A stretch of DNA of 64,000 nucleotides, from the NCBI GenBank assembly GCA_012064385.1, contig QRDG01001975.1:946918-1010917 (forward strand), read 5' to 3'. Each line of letters opens with the position of its first letter. The stretch's first letter is position 1. Positions 11,357 to 23,927 of this stretch are shown piece by piece. The position numbers and the translations under genes were made by a program. This DNA comes from Puccinellia tenuiflora (Eukaryota; Streptophyta; Magnoliopsida; Poales; Poaceae). Below the pieces are notes generated by a model, which was not told where the DNA came from, did no database searches, and was given only the letters and a program-made list of their open reading frames with translations.

Positions 11357-13095
11357 ATGGGGAACGACAAGCCGCCGCCGCCACAGCGTCCATGGGTTGT
11401 AGTGCAACCGCCATCGCCGCCGCCACCGCCGCCTCCTTCCGACGCCGCACTCCAGTAACTTTCTTTCTCCTTACTCCTTTCTGTCATTCGCATCTGAAGG
11501 GTTTGCCATCTCTAGAGTTAGGGTTACTTCATGAACACTGGATTAGTTCCTACTTGAGGATAATTGTTAGGCCATATGTGACAAGATCTTGTAGGGTCCT
11601 GTATCCTACGGTTCATGGTCTAAATGCTAAGGTTAGATCAGTTCAGTTCATGAAAATGTTCAGGTTAGGGTTCCTACTAAATGTTGAGTTCATGGATAGT
11701 GTGTTCAACGAATTACAGATACTAAATGTTCAGGTCATTTGCTTGTAGTGCTTGCAGTAGGTACTTGCAGATTTATCAATTGTATGCTCCTGCTCTGATC
11801 TGATTCAGAGCACGCTGATTTTGATGAATTCTTGTCATTTTGTATCATTCAGTTGTTACTCTGAAGATACATGCATGGACATCTATACTGAATCTTGTTG
11901 TAACACACTGCAGGGATATAATGGCCAGCCACAACAATGATGCAATCCCCACAAACAACGGTGATGATGATGATGAGTACATTGAAGAAGATGATGATTA
12001 CATCAATCCAGAGGACGACTACGTTGAAGATGAGGATGATTACATCAGTCCAGAGGAAGATTGCATCACAATAAGAGGTATGGATGCATAACCTCGGGGT
12101 AGTGTAAGATCTTGCTAGTTTGTGAAGTACATGGATGCATAACAGTTATATATGTTGCTCATGTAGGACCTGGCCATGCTGGATTTGAGTCATTTGACAT
12201 GCATTGTGTGTTTGTCAATGAAGTAGAAATGACCTTCAACCAGATGATGCAGCTAAGGAGCCTGGTAGAGGAGTTACCAAGGCCACAAATTAAAGAATAT
12301 GTCTCCAGGCTTATTAAAAGCAATGTAATTCCATAGTCGAAAATGGTGAGTTTAGTGTAGAATTCTAATTGATCTGCCCTGATTATTCAGCTGCTATAAA
12401 TTATATCTGGTAGAATATGTAGTTCCATATTGTTTGTTGATTCTTGTTTTTTTTCTACAACAGGTGGAAGGTCCATCACATTTGCTCCCTGGTTGCAAAC
12501 TGGTGAGTTCAATGAAGTAATCTTTTATTGAATAATTTGCTTTAGGTTCAGTTGTATTAACTGATAACTGATCACTGGTAACTGAACTGTTATCCATTGA
12601 ATAATTTGCTTTAGTATAATTCCTTCAGACCATAGGCAACTAGTCAACAGTATTGTGTGGTCACTGATCATTGATAACTGAACTTTGTTAGCTACATAGT
12701 TGGAACTGAGTAGGAACTTTCCATAACAATGTTCAATTAGCAGCTGATGAAGTTATCTGAAATGTATTATTATTTGCTATTTCCAGGATTTTACAGCTGA
12801 ATTTACAAGTTACTACCTTACTAAGTTTCTGAGAGCTCCTGGAAATGCTACTCCACTAGTACCAATAGTAGTGAACTGCAGTGGAAGAACAGAGGACATG
12901 TATTGCCGGATGAAGATGACTTAGGGTTTCAAGGCTTCTGTGACATGTGGTTGGCCGAAGGTTGCAAGGACATTCAGGCTTAAAGAAGGGGAGATTTACA
13001 TGTTTAGTTTCAAGAATGAGAGTAACCTGCCAAGATCTAGGAGGGATCCATATGGAGTGTTGCTGAGGCTCACCATGACCAAGTTGGAGGAGTGA
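11357..13095 (+). pseudogene. Second B3-domain gene (tandem paralogue), pseudogene with two nonsense codons
   Basis: Exons by splice consensus and homology to the first B3 gene: 11357-11454 (proline-rich start MGNDKPPPPQ), 11914-12077 (acidic D/E/Y repeats), 12167-12345, 12464-12502 and 12787-13095. Exon 3 has KSNVIP as in the paralogue, then TAG at 12334-12336 where the paralogue has AAG. Exon 5 is the C-terminal B3 half (DFTAEFTSYYLTKF, WPKVARTFRLKEGEIYMFSF) with TAG at 12922-12924. The 39-nt exon 4 has no counterpart in the first gene. The 3' flanks of the two genes also share phrases such as CCTTCAGAACAT...GCA.CTAGTC. A nuclear DNA-binding protein was the ancestral product; both halves of the domain are now cut by stops. 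Confidence 0.75.
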
Positions 13096-14305
13096 TTGGA
13101 ACTGTTTGTCTTCATCGACTACCAATTAACTAGAGTTTAAGCTTAAGTATTATGAATGTGAACTGTGTGGTGCAACTTGGGAACTGTGTGGTGCAGCATG
13201 TGATCTAGATGGTGCTGTAGATGAGTATGGATTTGTTGTGAACTATGTGGTTGTAATGCACTATGTGATGCTACCCTTAGTAGTGTTATAATAAAGATGG
13301 TACCCCAAGTAGGGTTATATATTGTGTGATGGGTTCTATATGTATTATTAGTTTAATGTTTGTGTGATGGTACCCTAAGAAGTGTTTTGAACTAAGACTA
13401 CGTTGCCACCAACTGTTCTGAGGTAAAATTCCTTCAGAACATAGGCAACTAGTCGACAGTCCTCTCTGCTTCTTTTAAAGTGGGGTTTTGTGCTAGCTTC
13501 TGAAAGTGTTTCTGGTTTTTTTTTGCAAACAATAGTATGTGTTTATATTTAAAAAAAAATAGTATTTGTTTATCAGATTTTTTTGCTTGCTTCAGACCAG
13601 TGCTCCCTTCGCAGGCAGTTCCTCCTCTTCTCCGGTGAGTTCTTCATCTCCTTTTTCTATCCCCTCGTGTTACTTTATTAGTCTGGTATCTTCTTGTTCT
13701 ACTGCTTGGATTTGTTCTTACTCTTTATCTTATTATTCTTCCTGTTCTACATCTAGATTTCAATGTAGTTAGGGTTGATTGGTTCTTTTGTAACTGGTAC
13801 GAAATAGGGTTAGAAAAAGATTGTGTGTGCACTTGTTCTTGAGACAATACAATATGGTCATAAATAGATTGGTTGATTAGGGTTTTAATTTTGTACTGTA
13901 ATCTAGATTTGTTCTTAATCTGGTTTCTCTGTTAGTGGTGTTTTCACTGTCTATTTCACTTACTAACAGTGGTGTTTTCACTGTCTATTTCCTGAGGTTA
14001 ATTATGCAACTCTTGTTATACTTCTTGTTCTACATCTAGATTTCAATGTAGTTAGGTTAGGGAACTTAGATTTATTCTCATTGATCTTACTCTGTGAGAA
14101 CAAAAGGAACAAGGATAACTTGTTCTTGTTGAAAAAAGTTGAGTGTGCACTTGTTCTTCAGACAATACAGTATGGGCATAAATTAGTTTGAGACTGAGGA
14201 TAGCTTGATTGCTTGATTGCTTAGTTTGATTGCTTGAACAAGGATAGCTTGATTGCTTAGTTTGTAACTGAGGAAGACACTAGTTTACATCTTGGCAACA
14301 CACTC
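13096..14305 (+). other. Degenerate downstream region and possible non-coding first exon
   Basis: The first ~400 bp is the 3' flank of the second B3 copy. At about 13560-13640 a pyrimidine-rich segment ending in TCTCCG and GTGAGT resembles a non-coding first exon with a donor. 13750-14290 contains imperfectly repeated phrases (for example TCTACATCTAGATTTCAATGTAGTTAGG twice in parts, and TTGATTGCTTAG). No coding exon is supported. Confidence 0.3.
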
Positions 14306-14500
14306 ATGTGGAAGAGAGGCCTCCAGCAACCAATTGAAGGTGGGTACTACCGCAACAATGGACGTGTATTCTTTGGACTAGATGTGCATGAGCTGGGACT
14401 GGAAGATACCATTGCACATGGGACAATTTTTATAGTGAAGATTGAGCGGAAGAGTAACGCAATCCATCTCGACTTGCTTGAGTTAATGGACCAAGTCTAG
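14306..14500 (+). CDS. Unrecognised short ORF (64 aa), possible last exon
   Basis: ATG at 14306 and stop at 14498-14500. The frame is also open just upstream (GAAGACACTAGTTTAC...), behind an AG at about 14271, so it may be the last exon of a small gene whose first exon lies near 13.6 kb. It contains GRVFFGLDVHELGLED and ends LDLLELMDQV. No family was recognised and no transmembrane or signal features are seen. It could be another degraded member of the local cluster or a captured fragment. Confidence 0.3.
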   Translation: MWKRGLQQPIEGGYYRNNGRVFFGLDVHELGLEDTIAHGTIFIVKIERKSNAIHLDLLELMDQV

Positions 14501-14849
14501 AGATAAAGCAACTGCCAGTTCTAGATGTTCAATTCCGGATGTTCAAACTTTCAGATTATGGATATGGCTAGGTTTGATAATTAGTTTGTGCCTATGATGT
14601 TGGCTTCTGCTAGGTTTGATTATTAGGACTTTTGTAAGTTTGAACTGTGATGTTAGTGATTAGTTGGGCTTAAACTATTTGCAAGTTTAAACTATGATGT
14701 AACTGTCAGTGTTGATTTGTAAGTTTAAACTATGATGTTGGCTTCTGCTAGGACTCTTGTTTGAATTGTGATGTCAGTGATTATTTGGGCTTAAACTGTT
14801 TGCAATTTTAAACTATGATGCAACTGTGATGTCAGTGTAAGTTTGAACT

Positions 14850-15050
14850 GACCTATTGGGGCACTTCTCTAAAGTGCCACTATAGGTAATGACCTATTGG
14901 GGCACTTTAGAGAAGTGTCTCTATAAGCACTGACCTATTGGGGCACTTCTTTAAAGTGCCACTATAGGCAATGACCTATTGGGGCACTTTAGAGAAGTGC
15001 CTCTATAGGCAATGACCTATTGGGGCACTTCTCTAAAGTTCCACTATAGC
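14850..15050. repeat. Five-unit ~41-bp array of hairpin repeats (subterminal type)
   Basis: Units start GACCTATTGGGGCACTT at about 14850, 14891, 14932, 14973 and 15013. Each has an inverted repeat GCACTT...AAGTGC around a 5-nt loop; the loop reads CTCTA or TAGAG in alternate units, that is, it is inverted from unit to unit. The units end in CTATAGG-like sequence. Arrays of short direct and inverted repeats like this are typical of CACTA subterminal regions, where the transposase binds. Confidence 0.7.
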
Positions 15051-15230
15051 TTATACCTATAGAGGCAGTTTTGTAAAGTGCCTCAAATTCTATATGAATT
15101 TGGGGCATTTTATTCAAAGTGCCACTATAGCTTATACCTATAGAGGCCGTTTGGTAAAGTGCCTCAAATTCTATATTAATTTGGGGCATTTCGAAAGTGC
15201 CCCAACGAAAATGCCCTAATATCCCGACCG
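15041..15230. repeat. Two-unit ~81-bp subterminal-type repeat
   Basis: CCACTATAGCTTATACCTA begins units at about 15041 and 15122, each followed by TAGAGGC.GTTT and AAAGTGCCTCAAATTCTATAT. They share the GGGGCA/AAGTGCC words of the adjoining 41-bp array. The array decays at about 15230 into unique sequence. No CACTA or TAGTG terminus was found beside it. Confidence 0.65.
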
Positions 15231-15327
15231 GGGCCAAGTGTCTGAAAAGCCCCATCATACTGTCCCTGGCCTGAAAGCATCATCTGGGCGTTCCCAAACT
15301 CTGCTGGAACCTAGTCAATAATAATCG

Positions 15328-16217
15328 TGTTGATGACCAATTTTGGCTTACAAATGGATTCTACCAAGATGACCTCAAATGGAAAAATAATGTGAATGAA
15401 AGTTGTGCGTATCGTCGAGATAAACAACTTTGATTTTTGGATCATCTCGATCTGAGGTCACATGCAACTTATAAAGCCAAAATACAGCGGGTCGTCCTAC
15501 CTTAGACACCGTCTGCCCTTGGACGCGAATTGCTCGTCCTACCCTAGACGATGTCTGTCCTCGGGCGCGAGCAACTTAGGAAGGCTAAAAACAAATCAAA
15601 TTGCTTTCGACCGAATTTAGATGGTCTAGATGAAGTCAAATGGAAAAACTCATAAAATGAAAGTTCTTCGTTTTTCGAGACGAACAACTTTGTCTTCTAC
15701 GAGATTTTGATTAGAGGTCGTTTAGTGCCTCGAAAACGACCCGCAAGGTACAGACAGTTTTTAGACCGAACAGTTTTGAAAGGTTCGGGTCAGACCATCC
15801 GAATTGGACCCAAATTAGGGTTTTGGACGTGAATCCAAACCTTTCCTTGCACGGGAAGTCCAGCCGCCTCTTATATACATAAGGGGTGACGGCCGATTGA
15901 AAAACAACACACAATCGCAAAACCAATCTACAAACTTTTCATCTCCTACCCTAGTTTTCTGCTTCTCGTTCGTCGGCGTTCTTCGTGTTGGAGAGCTTCG
16001 ATCTACGAAGTCCTAGGGTCGAGCGAATCGACCTAGGGCAGCCCATCACCGCCTCGTGTCCAAACGGGGTCTCTCCCGGCCGCGTGGGGTTTTGGGTTCT
16101 CAAAAGCGCTCGTCGAACTGTCTTGCGTATCGCGCTTCCGGTGAGCCTCCTTCGGCGACGTGTCCTGCGTATCGCGCTCGGCGCCGAGGGTACACGTGAC
16201 GTGTTCGTGTGTCAACA
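15328..16217 (+). repeat. Left LTR of element O
   Basis: It starts TGTTGATGAC and ends GTCAACA. A TATA-like TATATAC lies at about 15872-15878. It differs from the right LTR by scattered substitutions and single-base gaps, more than the D or B pairs do. Confidence 0.92.
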
Positions 16218-16224
16218 CACTTTT

Positions 16225-16242
16225 TGGCGACTCCGCTGGGGA
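16225..16242 (+). other. Primer-binding site of element O
   Basis: TGGCGACTCCGCTGGGGA lies 7 bp after the left LTR. It would pair with a tRNA 3' end ending ...GGAGTCGCCA; a tRNA-Arg is my best guess, not verified. Confidence 0.7.
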
Positions 16243-16250
16243 AGATCATC

Positions 16251-19200
16251 ATGTCCAACACCAAGATTCCTCAGCCCACTGAGATTAGCGCCGAAAACAT
16301 CATCAAGCCTAACCTTGATGATCTTTCGGCTGATCAGCACCAAGCTATTGTGGCGATGAAGAAACAACGGCAAGAGCAACTTGATGCGCTGGAACTACAG
16401 CGTAAGGAGGAGTTTGAAGCTTTGAAGAAGAAGCAAGAGGAGGAAGACATGGAAGCGCTCCTCTCAAGTTTCAAAAAGGACCGCCAAGGCGCTGTTACTT
16501 CAATTGCAGAGCTCAAGCTTCCACCAATGCTCGGCAACCTAGCCGAGCCCGCTGTAAGTACTAGCTTATTTTCTGGTGATCAATTGGCTGCAATCAATCA
16601 TTATGCTACAGAGTCTAGCCGTCAAGCTTATGATGCCATGATAGAATATATAAAAGCTAGTAAAAATACGCCTCATGAGTACACTGGTAATGTTGGTTTG
16701 ACTACTACCATAGAAAACCCTAGTCCAATGTTGCCTATTTCATCGGCGATGCCACAGAACATGCTGATGAATCCTTACTATAGCCAAGATGGTCAGATCA
16801 TAGCCGCGCCAATTTTTCCTAATCCGATTAAGAGCGTGCCTTATTTGGCGATACCGCCGAACCAAGTTACGTGCCCTCAAGTTACAGTCACGACGCGAGT
16901 AAATCCTGTGGCTAATACTGCCATTGTTCCTGCGTCACTACCACGAACAGATAGACCCATAGATGAGAACATGGCTACTCTCAGGGCAGAATTGCAAAAG
17001 ATGTTTTATGATAACTTCGGAATTGAGCCGAAGCCAGCAAGCCGGATGAATCAGAAACCTTATCCGGAATACTTTGATGCTTTACCATACCCCCAAGGTT
17101 ACAGAGTCCCTGAATTTTGCTAAATTTAATGGGGTAGATAATAATACAACGTGTGAACATGTTAGTCAGTATTTAGCACAGTTAGGAGAAGCTAGTAATA
17201 GTGATCCTTTAAAAGTGCGCTTATTTCCCTTGTCTTTAACGGGTACCACTTTTTCATGGTTTTCTGCTTTTCCTTATGGTTCTATTAATACTTGGTATCA
17301 TCTAGAGAAGAAATTCCATGAACACTTTTATAGCGGTGATAATGATCTTAAGTTGTCACATCTTACGTCGGTTAAACAAAAACATGATGAATCGGTCACC
17401 GATTACATCAAAAGATTTAGGGATACCAAAAACCGATGTTATAGTTTAGTGATAACTGAAAGGGATATGGCGGACTTGGTGCTTAATGGTTTAAGAACTC
17501 ACATAAAAGAAATAATTGAAGGTTATGAGTTTTTGAATGTTGGCCAAGTGTTGCAAAGAGCTTTGGCTCAAGAAAGCCGAAGCAAGGAAATTAAAGATGT
17601 GCATAGATCTAAATCTGATCGTCCTCGTGTAAACATGGTTGGATATACTAGTGAAAGTTCGGACGATGAAGCTGATGTCTATGCTGTGAATTTGTTTGGC
17701 CCTCAAAGGCCAAACCATATACTTGCGATGCTCTTAAGCCGATTCACAAGAATCGTGAGGATGCGATGAAGTTTAGTTTTGATGTAGCCAAATGTGATAT
17801 AATATTTGATGCTATGTTAAAAGACAAGCTTATTAGAATATCTCATACTTTATCGCCGTTTGAGGAATTGAAATGGCATGCTTATTGCAAATATCATAAT
17901 TCTTTTTCTCATGCTACTAAGGATTGCAATGTTTTTCGGCGACAGATACAATCGACTATCAATGATGGACGATTGAGCTTTGCCGATATGCAAATTGACA
18001 AGCAGCCATTCCCAATGAATACCCTGGATCTGCAGGGGAAGAAGATTTTAATTCGGCCGGAGGTGGCCGAATCTGCTAACAAAGACAATGTTGTTGTTGG
18101 TGAACCCAGGAACAACAAGGAGAGTGACAAGGTCTTGGGAAGGGAGATCGTTATTGGCAAGCAACCCAACGGCAAGGAGGCGTTGAAGATCACAGTAAAA
18201 AATCATGCACTCGGGGGGCAACCGCAAGTGCAAGGAGATGTTCGTGCCAAGTTCATCAAGTCCAAGAGTCCAGAGGTTGGCAAGTGGAAGACAAATGAGG
18301 TCAATGCAAGATACAAGAAAATCAAGCCAACCTTTGATATGCTGCTAAACAAATATACACAACAAGCGGCTGGTTCGAACTCCAACCGACCATTGCGTAT
18401 GAAGCGTCCAAGGTCACCTCCAAGGGAAAAGTCTCCACGACATGCAAGGCCGTATGGGCAGTGGGCGCCAAGTCCATGGATGGTGCCACCACCGTACGCG
18501 CCATATTACTTCAATGGAGGGTGGGTGCAGCCCCCAATGGCACCGTATGCTTTTCATCCAGGATGGGCAGCTCCCAAGAAACCTGTCCATGATAGAATTA
18601 CTCGTCCTGTTCGAGACCATTTGGGCAACAATGATAATCGGTCGTTTCAAAACAATGGTGCACAGAAAGTGTGGCATCCTAAGTCGCCATCAGCTGAAGA
18701 TTCAGGGTCTGGCAAGCAGCAAAAGTGTGATACTAATGCCGGCTCTATTGTGATAGGTGCTCATGAATTGAAACTCAAGGAGCCGGTTGTTGGAGATAAA
18801 CCGGCTGGTTCTAATAAACCTGTTTTGGTTATTCAATCAAGATCCTCGTCCAATGACCATGAAGCCAACACAAGCAAGGCTAAGCCGAGGGATCCTAAAT
18901 ACACTCAGCCAAATTGGTGTCCTCCCGGATTGACTAAAACTAAGAAGAGGAGGCTGCAGCATATGAGAAACCAACAGAAGGTGGAGGATGAAGCAGAAAA
19001 GTGGAGGGATGATTATTTTGATGAAATTCACCCTACACCGGCTAAAATGTGGATGCGTAAGGAGGTGGAGACTACAGTTCCTATGGAGATTACGGCAGGT
19101 CCTACACCATTCGGAGAGGAGAAAATGAGCATTGTTGTTTCATCTACACTACCTCCCACACCTCCTTCAACTGATGAAATTCCAGAGTCGGCATCCATTT

Positions 19201-19522
19201 TAGAAGATGATGAAGAGCAAATGGATTTCGAGAATACACCGACCAGGGGAGGTATGGATATTAATATGGTGTATTACCTACCTACTGAATTCCGTGCTGT
19301 AGATGACGAAGGGGAGGTAGCACAGCTGGACTTTGGTCCTAAAAATGCCATCTTCGAGAAGCCCAAAGAACCGGTGAAACACTTGAAGCCATTATATGTC
19401 AAGGGACACATCAACGGAGTGCCGGTTGCTAGGATGCTCGTTGATGGTGGCACTGTGGTAAATCTTATGCCATATTCGGTCTTCAAAAAATTGGGCTTGG
19501 ATGAAGATGACTTAATGAAGAC
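16251..19522 (+). pseudogene. Gag and N-terminal protease of element O (frameshifted, then interrupted)
   Basis: The frame opens at 16251 with an N-terminal coiled coil (QEQLDALELQRKEEFEALKK). A one-base shift near 17115-17120, in a TTTT run, moves the capsid region into the next frame: FNGVDNNTT, VRLFPLSLTGTTFSWFS, FHEHFYSG, VTDYIKRFRD. A second shift near 17720 leads into the frame with CKYHNSFSHATKDC, a CX2H...C zinc-binding motif. A long basic/proline-rich linker follows, then the protease start with VDGGTVVNLMPYSVFKKLG, which has DGG in place of the usual D(T/S)GA. The frame ends at 19522 where element D was inserted. It would have made the capsid and processing protease. Confidence 0.85.
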
Positions 19523-20953
19523 TGATGTCTACACACGCTTCTATTCTTGTAGACAGTGTTGGGCCTCCAAGAGCAGAGGTTTGTAGAACAGCAGCAAGTT
19601 TCCCTTAAGTGAATCACCCAAGGTTTATCGAACTCAGGGAGGTAGAGGTCAAAGGTATCCCTCTCAAGCAACCCTGCAATCACAATACAAAAAGTCTCTT
19701 GTGTCCCCAACACACCCAATACACTTGTCAGATGTATAGGTGCACTAGTTCGGCGAAGAGATAGTGAAATACAAGTAATATGGATGATTATAAGTAGTAA
19801 TTGCAATCTGAAATAAAAATGGCAGCAAGCAAACATGTAGCAGAACTTGTTGTAAACGGTGTTTCAATGCTTAGAAACAAGGCCTAGGGATCATACTTTC
19901 ACCAGTGGTCACTCTCAACAATGCAATCATAATTGAATATAAATATAAGCACTTCAATATACTACTCCGAAGTATTCTCCGGCTGGATAACGAACACTAA
20001 TTCATTGTGTAGGAATGCAAAAGCACGCCTCAAACATATATTCCCAAGTACTAATGAATACCCCACACTAGGACCATGAGCATTCATAGGAGGTACTAAC
20101 ACACCACAATTTCATAGAGACATCCAACTCAAATAATAAATCAGTGAACAAGTATCTTGTGAAATATAGCCTAAAGACCCACACGGTGCACACACTGTCA
20201 CCTTTACACACGTGGGACAAGGAGTCTCCGGAGATCACATAAATAAAGCCCACTTGAGTAACATAACAACATCTAGATTGCAAAGCTCATGATCACATAT
20301 AGATCACATCATGGGAGAGAGAGATATAGACCACATGGCTACCGGTACGGCCCTCATCCCCGAGGGAGAACTACTCCCTCCTCATCATGGGAGTCAGCAA
20401 CGGCGATGAAGATGGTGGTGGAGTCGATGGAGATGGCTCCGGGGGCACTTCCCCGTCCCGGCAGGGTGCCGGAACAGAGACTTCTGTCCCCCGAAACTTG
20501 TCGGCGATGGCGGCAGCGCTGCAGATGTTTCTTTGGAATATGAAGGGGTCCGTCTAGGTTTTATGCGTCGGGGGCAATATATAGGCGAAAGGGCGGCGTC
20601 GGAGGGCTCCCGTGGGCCCCACACCACCTGGTGGCGCGACAGGCATGGGTCCCGCGCCACTCTATGGTGTGGCCGGCCCACGGCCCTCCAGGTCCTCTCC
20701 TTCGGGCTCCGTGTAGTCCATTGAATTATAAGACTGCTGCTTTTTGTCCCGTCCAATTCCGAGAATATTTCCTTAAGTACTTTTCTGAAACGGGAAAACA
20801 GCAGAAAACAGGAACTGGCACTGTGGCATCTTGTTAATAGGTTAGTTCCAGAAAATGCATAAAAATGCTATAAGATGTAAACAAAACATGTAGCAAATGG
20901 TATGAAAACAAGCATGGATCATAACAAATTATAGATACGTTGGAGACGTATCA
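19523..20953 (-). repeat. 3' LTR of element D
   Basis: On minus it starts TGATACGTCTCCAACG and ends GTGTAGACATCA. The polypurine tract AAGCTTGGGGATGC (20954-20967, minus) abuts it. Confidence 0.92.
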
Positions 20954-23927
20954 GCATCCCCAAGCTTAGTTCTACTCGTCCTCGAGTAGGTAAAACGATA
21001 ACAAATAATTTCTTAGGAGACATGCTAACTCACAATATAGATCAACATAGCAATGCAAAGCACATGATGTGAATAAGGTGATCCAAAACAATTCTCTATA
21101 GTTGACATTAAGCAAACAATGATTAACAAATGCTAGCTAAAAGAAGCTAGAACTTTTCATGAATCAGCGTGTTGGAGACTAGGAACCATACATAAGGTTT
21201 AGAAAGAAGAATAGTAAATTGTGTCTCCAATGTAAAATGTCAATCAATCTTCAAAGCATCAAATTCAGTTAATAATAGAAATAGCCAAGCTCAAGTCAAG
21301 TGTCCTTAATCCATCCACTTAACTTATCAACTGTTATGTAGTCCACTCAACTAATACAAGCAAGAAGAAGGCTTGGCACCATGAGGTTATGGCAAAGAGA
21401 ATAATGATGGGGGTTTGGAAGGCCAAAAAGAAAGGCTCAAACAGTGGAAGAGGTAACCACAAGACAAGAGGAAGTCCCGTAGTAGACACTGAATGAGGAG
21501 TAGTGATTGCCATGCAACGGATGCACATAGAGCTATATGAATGGAAGCTCTCCAATGGAACTAGTGGGGGTGCATCCAACTTGCTTGCTCATGACGACCT
21601 AGAGCTCACTTGAGGAGGCTCATCGTTGGAATATACAAGCCAAGTTCTATAACATTTGGTCCCCACATAGTTATACTAATGAAGCATGAAAACTCACTAC
21701 AATGATGTAGGTGCTACTAGCACAAGTGTGGAATAAAAGGATAGTAGTGTTGCCCCCTCTCTCATTTTATATTCTTTTTTCTTTTTCTCTTTTTTTTGCT
21801 TTTTGCTTTTTGAGGCCTTTGTGGCTCTTTTATATTTTTCTCTCATTGGTCTCTTTTGGACTCTTTTGATTGGCCACTTTGGACTCTTTTCAATATGCTC
21901 ACAGGTAGAGGCAACACTCTATTTTACAAGATGATCATCACACTTTTTGGTGTACTCAAAACTCAAAGACTAATACATGGTGTATGGTGGATATGCAAGA
22001 CCGAGCGTAGTGTGGAAAAGATGTAACACATGTGGAAAACCACGCATCACACTAACTCAAATGGTCAAGCAATACTATATGGTAATGAAGTAAAAATGAC
22101 ATAAAGTCATGTAATGTAAATGATGGATGTTGCATGGCAATGTATCTCGGAACAGCTATGGAAATGCTGTGATAGGTAGATATGGTGGCTGTTTTGAGGA
22201 AGATAGTTGGCTTATGTGTAGGAGAACAAGATGAAGATCTCCCACGGGGTTGGATGTACTTGCGAAGTATGCACCAATCTCAATGTGAAAAAGGGCAATG
22301 CAAAGTACCGAAGAGGCTAGCAAAATATGGAGGTGGAAGTGCCAAAAACCAAAAAAACTCACATAGCATGTCGTATATTGCAAACAACTAATAGTATTAA
22401 AGTTTTACAAATGGTTAGAGACACCCCGAGAGTGATCGTGGCGGCGACACAAGTGCCCCGTTGGCTTCCCCGACCGTTGCAGTAACTATACCATTAGAAA
22501 CTTCTTTTCAACTAAGAGGAAATCACGACACTAAAGCACTATTGACTTAAGTTGTTTTTAGTTCAGAAAAGTACGGCTCCATGCTCTACTAACACATCTT
22601 CACTAATCAGCTCTTAACAACATTAGCCAACAAATTTTAACCATTAGTTATTTTAATACCTCAAAACAATTGAAGAGGAGCAAGTTATCTACACAATGGT
22701 CTACAAGACTATGCAGCTTTTCTCTATTTCATACCACTATCACAAGCATAGCATTTTCCAATCTAACACATCAACCAAGCAACTAAAACAACTCTCTAAC
22801 AAATAAGAGTGAAACACAAGAGAGCTTAACACAAAGAACTAGCAGCCCTAAACAAGATAACATGCTAAAAGCGAGAGCTTACTAGAAAACAAACAGTAGC
22901 TAAGAATACTCAACGAATATAAGCGAAGCACAAGAGTATTCATATGAAAAAGCGGAGCGTGTCTCTCTCCCACACAAGAATGCTAGGATCCAACTTATTA
23001 AGCAAACTAAAACACACACTCAAAATAAAAACAGACGCTCCAAGCAAAATACATAAGATGTAGTGGAATAAAAATATAGTATCATTAGAGATGACCTGAT
23101 AGTTTTGTCGATAAAGAAGGGGATGCCTTGGGCATCCCCAAGCTTAGATGCTTGAGTCTTCTTGAATTTGCTGGGGATGACCCACCGGGGCATCCCAAAG
23201 CTTAGGCTTTTCACTCTTCTTGATCTCATCATATCGTCCCTTTTGCTTACTTGAAAACTTCCACCACATCAAACTCAAAGTAATTCTCATTAGAGGGTTA
23301 GTGCATAAACCAAAAATTCACAAGTTCTACTGTGACACAAGCACATCTTAATGCATTATAACATTATCTACAGCCACTGATGCTCAAAGAATCAAAAAGA
23401 TCCAAATAAACATCACAAAAGAAGCAATGCACAATAAAAGGCAGAATCTGTCAAAATCTGAACAGTCTGTAAAGACGAATTTTTTCGAGGCACTAGAGTT
23501 GCTCAAATCGAAAATCACTGAACTAGAAAAAGTTTCATACATATATGAAGATTCAGCACACAAAATCTCAAAGCATTTCGTCGCTTCTGGAATAAATGAC
23601 GAATTTAACGGTGACAGACAGAAATCTGTTTCCTGTGCAGAAATCCAAATATAGCAAAAACTTTCTACTAGAGACCTTACTTGGCACAACATTGCAAGAA
23701 AATAAAGATACAAAGAATTTGCTACAGAAGTAAACAAACTTCTTGACTCAAATAAAAGAAAAGATACTGAAAATAAAATGATGGGTTGTCTCCCATAAGC
23801 GCTTTTCTTTAAAGCCTTTTAGCTAGGCATGGTAATTTTGATGATGCTCACATAAAAATGAGTGTTGGAGCACAATAAGGGAGCATCAAGAAGCAACTAT
23901 AAAACTCATTTAAGTCTAACCCACTTC
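20954..23927 (-). other. Non-coding 3' internal region of element D
   Basis: No coding sequence supported. It holds the polypurine tract at 20954-20967, a second copy of the same 14-mer at 23132-23145, and segments shared with element A (21465-21600 and 22405-22500), including the phrase around the TCACCGCCACGATC word in A. TTGTCTCCCATAAGCGC at about 23788-23804 corresponds to the post-protease phrase of A. Confidence 0.65.

Noticed and set aside
14850..15230. CRISPR-like appearance of regularly spaced repeats
   Set aside because: Spacers are not unique, no cas genes exist, and the setting is a plant nuclear genome; units are transposon subterminal repeats.
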